Shown: positions 1-8,544 of the stretch, piece by piece
Numbering within the stretch: position 1 is the stretch's first letter
How the letters are laid out: every line of letters starts with the position of its first letter
Made by a program: the position numbers and the translations under genes
Notes under the pieces: generated by a model
The model's input: only the letters and a program-made list of their open reading frames with translations
What the model was told of the DNA's origin: nothing
Databases searched by the model: none
Origin: Thermococcus sp. P6
GTDB lineage: Archaea > Methanobacteriota_B > Thermococci > Thermococcales > Thermococcaceae
DNA: 64,000 nucleotides
Assembly (NCBI RefSeq): GCF_002214525.1
Contig: NZ_CP015104.1
Location: forward strand, 186,001 to 250,000
Direction of reading: 5' to 3'

Positions 1-1304
1 ATCCCGGCGGTGTCCCTGAAGAGAACCCCGAGGCCGTAGCTCAGGGGGAGACGAAGAACCCAGAGGCGGAATATGGCAAGTAACATGCTCTTCTTCGTGT
101 GACCCGAGCTCCGGAAGACGTTGTTCACTGCCGAGAAGATCCCGAAGAAGGGGAGGAAGGCGGAGAAGTACCTCACAACCTTCGTGCTCTCGGCTATTAT
201 CGCCGGATCGTCGATGAAAAACCTGAATATCTCGACCCTGAAGAGGATGAAGAGCAACGTTCCAGCACCGAGTATCGTGAAGTTTATGGCCATCGCCTTC
301 TCCGCTATGGTCTTCGCCCTGTCGTAGAGCTCTGCCCCGACGGTCTGGCCGATCATCGTACCCATTGCCATGCTTATGCCGTCCGAGAAGGCAAACATGA
401 AGTTGGTGAGCCTGTTGGTGATGGAGTAGGTTGAAAAGGCCACGTCGGCGTTACCGAACGCTCCTCCGAGGGTGAAGATTATCTTCGTGAGTATGACGAA
501 GCCGAGGGCGGTCGTTGAGGAACCAACGCTCGAGGGTATTCCCACCCGAAAGATGCGAGAGTAGAACGCTGGGTCAGGCTTAAGGTTCTCCATCGTCAGG
601 TGTATCCCAACCCTCCCGGTGAAGAGGAGGTAACCGCCGACGAGAGAGCCGAGGGTGTTGGACAGCATCGTTGCGATCGCCGCACCCATGACCCCGAGCC
701 TCGGGAAACCGAACCAGCCGAATATGAGCAGGGGGTCAAGCAGGATGTTGAGGAACACGGTCGCCATGTTTATTTTAACCGGCGTTCTGGTGTCGCCTAT
801 GGCCCTCAGGAGGAAGTTGAACGCAAAGAGCGTGAAGGAGAAGGGAATGCCCGCGAAGATTACCCTCGTGTAGGCGAGGGCGTACGGGTAAACCGTATCC
901 GTGACGCTCATAAACCTGAGCAGGTAAGGGGCCGAGAGAACTCCAAACAGACCCACGCCAACGGCGAAGAGCATCATGAGGGAGTAAAGCGCACCGGCGG
1001 CCCTGTTGGCCTTCTCGTATTCCCCCGCTCCAACGTACTGGCTCACGAAGGCGAAGCCGGCCGTCGCAAAACCCATGCCAATAGACATGAAAAACCAGAC
1101 GAGCGGCCACGCCGTTCCGGGGGCGGCAAGTTCCACCCTCCCGAGTTTTCCGAGCCAGAAGGTATCGGTCAGGTTGTAGAGAACCTGAACCAGCTGGTTT
1201 ATGATCAGAGGGTAGGCTAACACCAATAGAGTCTTCACTATCGATCCGTTGAGTATCTCCTCACGCATCCGTGCGACTTTCTCGTTTCTCATTGAGACAT
1301 CCAT
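1..1304 (-). CDS. MATE family Na+/H+-driven multidrug efflux protein (C-terminus cut by window edge)
   Basis: About 434 codons are visible on the minus strand, and the gene runs off the left edge without a stop. My translation begins MDVSMRNEKVARMREEIL and continues as a run of hydrophobic helices with MATE-like segments such as YPLIINQLVQVLYNLTDTFW, GFATAGFAFVSQYVGAGEYE and LLDPLLIFGWFGFPRLG. MATE pumps are usually about 450-470 residues with 12 helices, so only a short tail is missing. The family exports cationic drugs or metabolites in exchange for Na+ or H+; the substrate here is unknown. ATG codons at 1304 and 1292 are both possible starts; GGATG lies five bases before the second. A TATA-like TTTTTATA lies at about 1315-1322. 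Confidence 0.88.
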   Translation of the reverse strand, partial: MDVSMRNEKVARMREEILNGSIVKTLLVLAYPLIINQLVQVLYNLTDTFWLGKLGRVELAAPGTAWPLVWFFMSIGMGFATAGFAFVSQYVGAGEYEKANRAAGALYSLMMLFAVGVGLFGVLSAPYLLRFMSVTDTVYPYALAYTRVIFAGIPFSFTLFAFNFLLRAIGDTRTPVKINMATVFLNILLDPLLIFGWFGFPRLGVMGAAIATMLSNTLGSLVGGYLLFTGRVGIHLTMENLKPDPAFYSRIFRVGIPSSVGSSTTALGFVILTKIIFTLGGAFGNADVAFSTYSITNRLTNFMFAFSDGISMAMGTMIGQTVGAELYDRAKTIAEKAMAINFTILGAGTLLFILFRVEIFRFFIDDPAIIAESTKVVRYFSAFLPFFGIFSAVNNVFRSSGHTKKSMLLAIFRLWVLRLPLSYGLGVLFRDTAG

Positions 1305-1407
1305 CGAAACGTGGATATAAAAACCTTACTATGGATAAAAAGACCAGAGGGCGGTAAAAGGAAGGGAGAAGATCGCAAAAATCGGTCTCCCTAATTGCCC
1401 CCTTTAA

Positions 1408-1569
1408 TTTGACGACGCTGTCCTTTTTAAGCTCTTTCAGTGCCTCACCCAAGCTTGACGGGAGGCTTTCAATCCCCAGCTCTTCCTTCTTCTTTTCATC
1501 CATCTTGTAGACATTTCCCTCAACATAACCGGGTGGCTCGATTTCGTTGTAAACTCCATCAAGGCCCGC
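1408..1569 (-). pseudogene. Relic of glutamine synthetase C-terminal region
   Basis: A reading frame on the minus strand encodes AGLDGVYNEIEPPG followed by a segment with ENVY-like, KEELGIESLPSSLGEALKEL and KKDSVVK features. This is the pattern near the C-terminus of archaeal GlnA (glycine-leucine-aspartate-glycine, a proline-rich turn, then LP-SL-EAL-EL-KD-V). Similarity stops abruptly on both sides: upstream is unrelated sequence overlapping the end of the deacetylase gene, and downstream the frame drifts into non-GlnA sequence. The catalytic part is absent and there is no ribosome-binding site. I read it as a roughly 54-codon fossil left by a deletion or recombination, not a gene. It rests on remembered family sequence, so a search is needed for proof. 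Confidence 0.6.
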
Positions 1570-1597
1570 TCTGTATCCAACTGATAAATAGTCCAAT

Positions 1598-2467
1598 TCA
1601 TGGGTTAATCTGCAACATAGCATTCAGAAATTCATCCAGAAATTTCAGCCCGCCTCCATAGATTATGGTCTGGGGATGAAGGGAGAGATAGAAGGGAATC
1701 CCTGCCCTGCTGGTCCGGTTGTAGTCGCGGAGTGCCATCGAAACCCGTATATCAGTCTCATTTCTCTCAATGTACCATGTATATTCATGATTCCACACCC
1801 TTTTTATGCTCCCGTTTGGGAGTATAAAGTAATCGGGCATGATCGTTGTCAGATTATATTCCTCAATGGCATCAATGGACTCATTGTTCAATGCCCATGC
1901 AGGGGGTAGAAATAAGCTGAAATTTCCAAATCCCACGCTCTCCATTAAGAATGTTGCATTTTCGAGCTTCTCCCCGGCTTTAGCATACGAACAGTTGAAT
2001 TCATGGAATGTGTGCTCATAACCGTGAAGCTCTATCCTGTACCCTTTTGCTTGGAGCTCATGGAGATATGAGACAAAATGGGGGTTTCGCCTCAAGTCCC
2101 ATTTATCGCCATAGTGAGGGGGATCAAAGCGGGGAATTACGAAGAGGACTGTTCTGGAAGAGTAATTGTGTCTGTCTATGATTTTCACAACTTTCCGAAG
2201 CTCCATGAAGTACCTGGGGGTTACATCATGAAGGAATATAATAGGTTGGGCGGGTTTGGAATTTGAGAGCCGCATGTTGGGGCTGGAAAAATTGGAACTC
2301 AAAAATAACGCTTTATAAGAGGTATAATTCTCATAACCGGCGGTGGTGATGCTTGAAACCTCGTACTCCATGGTTGGAGAGTCCTCTCTGTGAATTATAC
2401 CTATGGGGAGAAGGGAGATCAGTACAATGAGCATGATAAAAAGCCTGAGCTTCAAACACACCACCAC
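1598..2467 (-). CDS. Secreted polysaccharide deacetylase-like protein (DUF2334 type)
   Basis: The 289-residue product starts with a hydrophobic leader (LRLFIMLIVLISLLPIG), so it is probably exported or anchored. The core carries an HDVTP motif and a later HGYEH motif, the Asp and His pairs expected of the metal site in NodB/DUF2334 carbohydrate deacetylases. It also has PPAWALN and SLHPQ segments typical of the DUF2334 branch. Several N-x-S/T sequons are present. Its role could be trimming acetyl groups from an extracellular glycan, but the substrate is not shown by the sequence. The start is uncertain: GTG at 2467 lies inside a GGTGGTG run that itself looks like a ribosome-binding site, so a TTG a few codons in or the ATG at codon 12 could be used. 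The gene is AT-richer than its neighbours, suggesting transfer. Confidence 0.72.
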   Translation of the reverse strand: MVVCLKLRLFIMLIVLISLLPIGIIHREDSPTMEYEVSSITTAGYENYTSYKALFLSSNFSSPNMRLSNSKPAQPIIFLHDVTPRYFMELRKVVKIIDRHNYSSRTVLFVIPRFDPPHYGDKWDLRRNPHFVSYLHELQAKGYRIELHGYEHTFHEFNCSYAKAGEKLENATFLMESVGFGNFSLFLPPAWALNNESIDAIEEYNLTTIMPDYFILPNGSIKRVWNHEYTWYIERNETDIRVSMALRDYNRTSRAGIPFYLSLHPQTIIYGGGLKFLDEFLNAMLQINP

Positions 2468-2588
2468 ATGGCATTACATTTTAGAGTTAAAAAAGTTTGT
2501 CCTTGTAAGGATTAATGTTCAATGTCCCCTAAAAACCACAGATTGCTAAATTAGGAAGTAGAAAGTAGAAAAATGGAAATAAAAGGAT

Positions 2589-4940
2589 TCACTCCCTGAG
2601 AGCCTTCCTTGCGGCCTCGAGCATTATCTTCTTCTCTTCCTGATAAACAACCTTCCTTATGAGCTCGACCGCATCGGGGTTGGCGGAGACACTGTCGATT
2701 CCAAGCCTGACGAGTTTCCTTACCATCTTTGGATCGCTTCCGGCCTGACCGCATATGCTCGTTTCAACGCCGTGCTTCTTGCAGACCTTTATGACGTTCT
2801 CAATGAGCTTAAGCACCGCCGGGTGCTTCTCGTCGTAGAGCTTGAAGACGCGCTCGTTGTCCCTGTCGATGGCGAGGGTGTACTGGGTGAGGTCGTTGGT
2901 TCCGAAGCTTACGAAGTCAAGGCCCTCCTTGACGAGGTCCTCGATGATCAGCGCCGAGGCCGGGATCTCGATCATAACACCCCACTCCACATCCCTGTGG
3001 GGAACGAGGCCGACCTCAAGGGCGATCTCCTTGGCTTTCCTGATCTGCTCGGGGTGGCTGACGAGTGGGAGCATGACGCCGATGTTGTCGTAGCCCTCAT
3101 CGACGAGCCTCTTGATGGCCTTGAACTCGGCCCTGAGAAGCTCCGGCTGGTCGAGACCTCTCCTGATTCCCCTCCATCCGAGCATCGGGTTCCTCTCTTC
3201 GGGCTCTTCCTCGCCACCCGGAAGCTCTCGGAACTCGTTCGTTGGTGCGTCCAGCGTTCTGTACCAGACGCGCCTCGGGTAGAAGGCTTCAACGACGGTT
3301 CTAATTCCTTCCACGAGCTTCTCAACGAGCTCTTCCTCCTTGCCCTCCCTGATGAACTTGACCGGGTGGGCGCCTATGCCGAGGATCATGTGCTCTGCCC
3401 TGAGGAGACCGACGCCATCGGCACCCGTAGCTGCGGCCCTCTCTGCAACTTCGGGCATGGAAACGTTGACCTTGACCTCGGTGGCCGTTACAAGGGGAGC
3501 GCCTGCGACGACAACCTTTCCGCCCTCGGCCTTCTCCTCCTTCTCCTTGACGAGGCTCTTGACGATGCCCTCGTAGACGACACCTCTGGTACCGTCAACC
3601 GTTACGAGCATTCCGTCTTTGAGAACCTTGGTGGCCTCTTTGGTACCAACGACGGCCGGGATGCCGAGCTCCCTGCTGACGATAGCGGCGTGGCAGGTTC
3701 TTCCACCCTCGTCGGTTACGATGGCACTCGCCCTCTTCATGGCCGGAACCATGTCGGGGTTGGTCATAGTGGTTACGAGAACGTCTCCTTCCTTGACCTT
3801 GTCGATCTCACTCGCATCAAAGATTACCACGACCTTACCTGCGCCGATTCCGGGTGAGGCCCCGAGACCCTTGAGGAGTACCTTCATCTCCTCGGTCATC
3901 TCAGCCTCCTCCGTCTTAACCTCCTCCTTGAGGGTCGTGATGGGTCTTGACTGCACGATGTAGAGCTTTCCATCGTCCTTATCGTAGGCCCACTCTATGT
4001 CCTGAGGCCAGCCGTAATGCTCCTCAATCTTGGCGCCCATTTTGGCGACCTCAACGATCTGCTCCTCCGTGAGAACCTGCTTCTCAACCCACTCCGGGCC
4101 GAGGAAGTCCGCGACCTTCACATAAACCGTGCCCTTCCCCGTCTCGGGGTTCCTGATAACCATGACCTCTTTCTTGGCTATGTACTTCTCCTTTATCTTC
4201 CAGGTGCCCTTCTCGACGATGTACTCGTCCGGGGAAACGCTTCCGCTAACGACGGCCTCGCCAAGGCCCCAGGCGGCGTTTATCATTATCTCGCTCCTGT
4301 CGTTGGTGACCGGGTTGGCGGTGAACATCACACCGCTCGTCTCGCTGTTGACCATCTTCTGGACGACCGCGCTGAGGTAAACCTTGCTGTGGTCGAAGCC
4401 CTGCTTGGCCCTGTAGAAGGTTGCCCTCGCGGTCCAGAGTGAGGCCCAGCACTTCTTAACCTTGTCTATAACGTCCTCAACACCGTAAACATCCAAATAG
4501 GTCTCCTGCTGGCCCGCGAACGAAGCCTCGGGGAGGTCCTCAGCCGTGGCGGAGGAGCGGACGGCCACGTAAACCGCATCCTTGTTGAACCTCTGTGAGA
4601 GCTCCTTATAGGCCCTCTCGATCTCCTCGGCTATCTCCGGGAGCATTGGGACTTCGACTATCTTTTCCCTGATCTTAGCGGTGTTCTCCTGAAGCTGTCT
4701 GGAGTCATCAACGTTTGTCCCGGCGATAACGTCCATAATCCACTCCTGAAGGGTCCTACCGTCCTCGAGCCTTACGTTCTCAACGAAGTACTTGTAGGCC
4801 TCGGCGGTAACGCAGAACCCGGGCGGAACCGGAATACCGGCGTTGGTCATCTCCCCAAGGTTGGCCCCCTTACCGCCAACGAGGGGAACGTCCTCCTTTC
4901 CAAGCTCCTCAAACCACTTTATAAACCTGTATTCGCTCAT
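2589..4940 (-). CDS. ppsA: Phosphoenolpyruvate synthase
   Basis: The 783-residue enzyme makes PEP from pyruvate and ATP (pyruvate, water dikinase), the entry to gluconeogenesis; in Thermococcales it may also work in the glycolytic direction. Seen in order: N-terminal ATP-grasp-like domain (KGANLGEMTNAGIPVPPGF; RSSATAEDLPEASFAGQQ), a mobile phosphohistidine domain with GGRTCHAAIVSRELGIP (His417 is the phosphorylated residue by family knowledge), and a C-terminal TIM barrel with the SICGQAGSDP motif (Cys730, catalytic acid in relatives). Length is normal. The ATG at 4940 follows GGAGGG with six bases of spacing. A TATA-like TTTTAAATA lies near 4990-5000. It appears to be monocistronic. Confidence 0.97.
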   Translation of the reverse strand: MSEYRFIKWFEELGKEDVPLVGGKGANLGEMTNAGIPVPPGFCVTAEAYKYFVENVRLEDGRTLQEWIMDVIAGTNVDDSRQLQENTAKIREKIVEVPMLPEIAEEIERAYKELSQRFNKDAVYVAVRSSATAEDLPEASFAGQQETYLDVYGVEDVIDKVKKCWASLWTARATFYRAKQGFDHSKVYLSAVVQKMVNSETSGVMFTANPVTNDRSEIMINAAWGLGEAVVSGSVSPDEYIVEKGTWKIKEKYIAKKEVMVIRNPETGKGTVYVKVADFLGPEWVEKQVLTEEQIVEVAKMGAKIEEHYGWPQDIEWAYDKDDGKLYIVQSRPITTLKEEVKTEEAEMTEEMKVLLKGLGASPGIGAGKVVVIFDASEIDKVKEGDVLVTTMTNPDMVPAMKRASAIVTDEGGRTCHAAIVSRELGIPAVVGTKEATKVLKDGMLVTVDGTRGVVYEGIVKSLVKEKEEKAEGGKVVVAGAPLVTATEVKVNVSMPEVAERAAATGADGVGLLRAEHMILGIGAHPVKFIREGKEEELVEKLVEGIRTVVEAFYPRRVWYRTLDAPTNEFRELPGGEEEPEERNPMLGWRGIRRGLDQPELLRAEFKAIKRLVDEGYDNIGVMLPLVSHPEQIRKAKEIALEVGLVPHRDVEWGVMIEIPASALIIEDLVKEGLDFVSFGTNDLTQYTLAIDRDNERVFKLYDEKHPAVLKLIENVIKVCKKHGVETSICGQAGSDPKMVRKLVRLGIDSVSANPDAVELIRKVVYQEEKKIMLEAARKALRE

Positions 4941-5068
4941 GCCAATCCCTCCACAAATGCTTACTGCGGGTGGTATATCCCGGGTCCGTATTTAAAATTA
5001 ACTATCCACGGCTGTTCTCCAGAGTACAGAAATGAGAAGAGAGATAGATGTGTCCATTCTCTCAATCC

Positions 5069-6472
5069 TCACCCTTTCTCCTTCTTTATGAAGATCTCAA
5101 ACGTCCCGCCGTGGAACTCCCCCACCCTGATGTACTTCCCGGTCAGGTTCAGGTTTGCCTCCGGATTCTTCAGGATTATCAAATCGTAATAACCATCGGC
5201 CACCCTTTCCCCCGCCCTGCCCTCCGGGAGTAGCATATCGATACGGGCGTCCGGGTAGTAGAGTCCGGCCATCGTGTAAAGCCCCGGGGACACGAGCAGG
5301 GTATCAGCCTCGTAGTGCTCCGACGCGTACCTGAGAACCTCCGACTCAACGCTCCCCACGGAGTTCCACTCCTCCTTAAGGTCCATACCCCTGAGCCCAA
5401 CCGGAACGATGAGGAAGGCAGTTAAGAGCAGCGCCGCCGCGATCCTCCCCTCGGGGGAAACCTCCACCCCGTACCTCTTGAACGCCCGCTCAAGACCCTC
5501 CATCAGGAGGAAAACTCCCCCGGATGCGAACACCGCTATCGCCGGGGAGAGGAACGTTATGAACCTCGTCTCCTTATGGGTGACCGCCATTATCCCCGCG
5601 AGGCCAATGAAAAGCCAGCTTATCAGAAGCCACCCCTCTTCGTCCTTCTTTATCCTCAGGAAACCGACAGCGGCCAGCGCCGGGAGGAGATACCCGAGAT
5701 CCTGAAGGAGCATCTTCACGTATTCCCCTGCCGAAACCGGTCGGTCGAGGGTCACGACTTTCGAAGCAACGCTGAAGGGCCTCAGGGCCCCGCCGTAGTA
5801 AAGATGCCCCATGTAGAGCCACGGGGCAAGGGTTAAGCCCAGGAGAAGGAAGCCCAGCAGGTATTCCCTCCTCCTGACCCACTCCCAGTCATCCACCAGC
5901 CAGAGGTATGCTAAGAAAACGCCGATGATGGAAAGCCCGGTGTAACGGGTGAGTATCGCCAGCCCCCCTGAGACGAAGGCGAGGTATATTCTCGCGGTGC
6001 TCTTCCGCTTTCTGCCCGTGTACAGCAGATAAACGGCGAGGGTGTAGAACAGGGTGAACTCGCTGTGGACGAGCTCCCTTGTGGCCATGGTAAAGGCGAG
6101 GGGGTTCAAAACGTAAAAGCAGGAAGCGATGATGCCCCTTACCCGGTCGTTCGAGGTTTCCTCAACCAGGAGGTATACTAAAAGGGCCGTGAGGGCGAAG
6201 CTCAGGAGGGAAACCAGCCTCGCCACCGTGAGGTGGAGCTCCAGTGGGGTGAACCTGAAGGGAACCGAGAGCGTGTAGGGATACAGCGGTGGCCTGTACA
6301 TCATGTAAACTCCCTGATAGGTGAAGTCCGTTACGTTTCTGGCCAGGTTGCGGGCTATGTCTATGTACAGAGCCCCGTCGTAGGTAAGGGTGTTCCACGG
6401 CGGAAACGTCGCTATCCCAAGGATCAATGCTCCGATGAAGGGAATTAAAGCCAGCTTCCTGTTCTCTCCCAT
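5069..6472 (-). CDS. Membrane glycosyltransferase of the PMT/ArnT (GT-C) type
   Basis: The 467-residue protein begins MGENRKLALIPFIGALI. An early lumenal segment with YDGALYIDIARNLARN and YRPPLYPYTL follows helix 1, as in PMT/ArnT-like GT-C enzymes that move sugars from lipid carriers. About ten more hydrophobic helices follow, and a soluble tail ends in KKEKG. I chose the ATG at 6472 because GGGAGGGAT lies just before it; the longer upstream frame runs antisense-free but lies inside the upstream gene and lacks family features. It overlaps the upstream gene by 28 bases, so translation is probably coupled. It is the last gene of a four-gene envelope glycan module. Sugar and acceptor are unknown. 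Confidence 0.8.
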   Translation of the reverse strand: MGENRKLALIPFIGALILGIATFPPWNTLTYDGALYIDIARNLARNVTDFTYQGVYMMYRPPLYPYTLSVPFRFTPLELHLTVARLVSLLSFALTALLVYLLVEETSNDRVRGIIASCFYVLNPLAFTMATRELVHSEFTLFYTLAVYLLYTGRKRKSTARIYLAFVSGGLAILTRYTGLSIIGVFLAYLWLVDDWEWVRRREYLLGFLLLGLTLAPWLYMGHLYYGGALRPFSVASKVVTLDRPVSAGEYVKMLLQDLGYLLPALAAVGFLRIKKDEEGWLLISWLFIGLAGIMAVTHKETRFITFLSPAIAVFASGGVFLLMEGLERAFKRYGVEVSPEGRIAAALLLTAFLIVPVGLRGMDLKEEWNSVGSVESEVLRYASEHYEADTLLVSPGLYTMAGLYYPDARIDMLLPEGRAGERVADGYYDLIILKNPEANLNLTGKYIRVGEFHGGTFEIFIKKEKG

Positions 6473-7566
6473 ATTATCCCTCCCAGTGCGCTGTAGGCCA
6501 GAAAGGCCACGGCAGGAAGGAAGAAGGCGTCTATCCCTATGGGCACCATCAGGATGAAGAGCGTTAACGCCAGAACCTTGGTGCTCTCCATCCACTCCGC
6601 ATCCCTGAGTATGCCCCCGAGGAGAAACCCCTCGACGATGCCAAAGACCCCAAAATCGTGGGATGGCTGGCCGAAGATCGTGTAACTGTAACCCACGCTG
6701 CTTCCAAACAGTCTCCCAACGTAACCCTTGGGATCCTTTGAGAGGAGTATCTCCGGGTTCCCCCATGGCATCCCCATGCTAAAGAGCCTCTCGTACACGC
6801 TGTAGGTCAGGCCCATGCGGTGAAGCAGGGTCCCAAAAAAGCCCAGTCTCCATTCCGGGTACGTGCTCAGCGTGGCCTGATACCTCACCAGAAAGACTAT
6901 CAAAACGCCCGCGGTTATAACGCTCAGTTTTAACCAGAGCCCTTTCCCGGGCTTTGTCCTTTTCTCCCCCATCAGCCTCAGAAGGTAGGTCACGGTTACC
7001 GCAACAGCTACCGTTCTGAAGGTCGAAACCACCGCCACAAAGAGACCGAGCAGAAAGACCCGAAAGTCACCCCTCAGGGAGATGGCAGCGGCTATGAGAT
7101 ACCCCGAGGCAAGATAGAAGAACCTCACACCGGTGTACCTCAGCCCGGGGTGAAGGAGAGGTACTCTGCCCGTAACGAGGGGAAACGCGACAAGTGCAAC
7201 GGCTGCCACGATCAGGAGCGTGTCGGTGGTTAAGGAAGCTGAAGCGAGCCTTTCCTTAACCCGTTTTCCCTCTTCCCTTGCAAACACCGGGGGGGCTGCT
7301 ACAATGGGCAGGGCCATTAAAAACCCCCACGACCCGAGGGCCGAGAGGACGAGCACTACAACGAGGCCGTAGGTCAGGATCCTGACCCTTACGGGAAACC
7401 TCTCCGCGGTCATGTAGCCGGTTACCATAGCGCCGGAGAAGGCGAGGGCGTAGATGAGGGGCAATAACCGGGGAGAGGGGAGAAGATCGTTAAAGATCAG
7501 CTTCGCCACTATCCCACAGAGGGTGTAGGTTATAAGGAAACCCCATAGGATCGAGTTCAGCCTCAT
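6445..7566 (-). CDS. Polytopic membrane protein, oligosaccharide repeat-unit polymerase-like (copy 2)
   Basis: The 373-residue protein is almost entirely hydrophobic with roughly ten helices. It shares landmarks with the gene before it: a GRVPLLHPGLRYTG segment after the first helices, a SHDFGVFGIVEGFLLGG segment near the end, and a helix ending in an Arg or Tyr next to Thr (STFRTVAVA here, ALYAYRTPILV in the other). These resemble the Wzy/EpsG-like family that joins lipid-linked oligosaccharide repeats. The gap to the upstream gene is only three bases and the downstream gene overlaps it, so it is in an operon. I cannot place it in a named family with certainty; a flippase or a structural membrane protein remains possible. 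Confidence 0.62.
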   Translation of the reverse strand: MRLNSILWGFLITYTLCGIVAKLIFNDLLPSPRLLPLIYALAFSGAMVTGYMTAERFPVRVRILTYGLVVVLVLSALGSWGFLMALPIVAAPPVFAREEGKRVKERLASASLTTDTLLIVAAVALVAFPLVTGRVPLLHPGLRYTGVRFFYLASGYLIAAAISLRGDFRVFLLGLFVAVVSTFRTVAVAVTVTYLLRLMGEKRTKPGKGLWLKLSVITAGVLIVFLVRYQATLSTYPEWRLGFFGTLLHRMGLTYSVYERLFSMGMPWGNPEILLSKDPKGYVGRLFGSSVGYSYTIFGQPSHDFGVFGIVEGFLLGGILRDAEWMESTKVLALTLFILMVPIGIDAFFLPAVAFLAYSALGGIIWERTGSWL

Positions 7567-7569
7567 TTC

Positions 7570-8544
7570 TCAACGCCTCAGACCGTCTATCACGACGTAG
7601 GCCCCGAGAATGAAGAGCAGATAAACCGGGAGGTCGAGTATGCCGGTTTCAACCCCAACCAATCCATAGGCGAGGGTGGAGTAGTAGAGGGCCAGGGTTG
7701 AAGTGGCGGTCGCCTCCTTTATCGTACCGTAGTAGAGGCCGAGGATGAAGCCTTCGAGGAGGGAGAAAATGCCAAAATCGAGATAGATGCCACCGAGCAG
7801 GGTTCCGGTTATCGTGGCCCCTGTTTTGATGTAGAGGAACTTCGCTATCAGTCCCCTCGGTGAGTAGCCCCCGATTATGTAGGATTGTATCCCGCTGAAC
7901 TGCAGCTCACCGTGGTAGAAACCATGCCAGCCCGTCCGGAGGATTATAACGTCCAGAACCGACGTGGTCCCCTGAATCCTCGTCCAGAGACTCTGGAGAG
8001 TTTCACCCCTCATAAAGCCGATCCCTACCCCGAGGAGGAGGGCGAGAAGAAGGAGCCCCGCTATGCGGTAACCCCCCGGTCCCTTCCTTTCCATCGCGGT
8101 TTCGTAGTAAGCGCCTCCGATGGCGAGAAGGCTCACCAGAATGGGGGTTCTGTAGGCGTAAAGGGCCACCACGAAGGGGTAGAGGAGGGCGTACCTTCTG
8201 CCCCTGAGGAAAAGGTACACGCTCGCCGGGACCCCCAGAAAATAGGTTAAAGCCGTAAGGCGCGGGCTTAGGGAAGTTCTGACGGCCGGGTTCAGGAGGG
8301 GAACGTTCCCCAGCATAAGTATCTGGATGAAAACCAGCGCTATAGAAATCCAGAACGCCCAGATTACGTGTTTCTCCTCGATCCCCAGACCGTTATCCCT
8401 CCACTTAACCCTTTCCCCCGCCCATATGCCCGCCAAGATGGATAGGGCAAAGAGGCAGCTCACTATGAGGGTCTCCGGCCGGGCCAGTCCAAGGGACACG
8501 AAGGTCATGAAGAGCAGGGGAATGAGGAGGGGCAGGTTCCTCAT
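7570..8544 (-). CDS. Polytopic membrane protein, oligosaccharide repeat-unit polymerase-like (copy 1)
   Basis: The 324-residue product has about ten membrane helices and is a diverged paralogue of the next gene. The matching landmarks are GNVPLLNPAVRTSL, AYRTPILVSLL and DFGIFSLLEGFILGL. Its start overlaps the stop of the upstream gene by four bases, a classic coupling arrangement. By analogy with Wzy-type proteins it may polymerise or ligate glycan repeats on the outer face of the membrane, but no catalytic residue can be assigned from sequence alone. Two related polymerase-like proteins side by side could form a heterodimer or act on two glycans. Confidence 0.62.
   Translation of the reverse strand: MRNLPLLIPLLFMTFVSLGLARPETLIVSCLFALSILAGIWAGERVKWRDNGLGIEEKHVIWAFWISIALVFIQILMLGNVPLLNPAVRTSLSPRLTALTYFLGVPASVYLFLRGRRYALLYPFVVALYAYRTPILVSLLAIGGAYYETAMERKGPGGYRIAGLLLLALLLGVGIGFMRGETLQSLWTRIQGTTSVLDVIILRTGWHGFYHGELQFSGIQSYIIGGYSPRGLIAKFLYIKTGATITGTLLGGIYLDFGIFSLLEGFILGLYYGTIKEATATSTLALYYSTLAYGLVGVETGILDLPVYLLFILGAYVVIDGLRR

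Noticed and set aside
1261-1623. 120-codon minus-strand frame as a complete gene
   Set aside because: Only the middle resembles GlnA; its ends overlap the deacetylase stop and the MATE start and there is no ribosome-binding site.
4941-5068. Thermococcales glycolytic motif (TATCAC-N5-GTGATA) before PEP synthase
   Set aside because: I looked for both halves here and at other gene fronts in the window and did not find them together.
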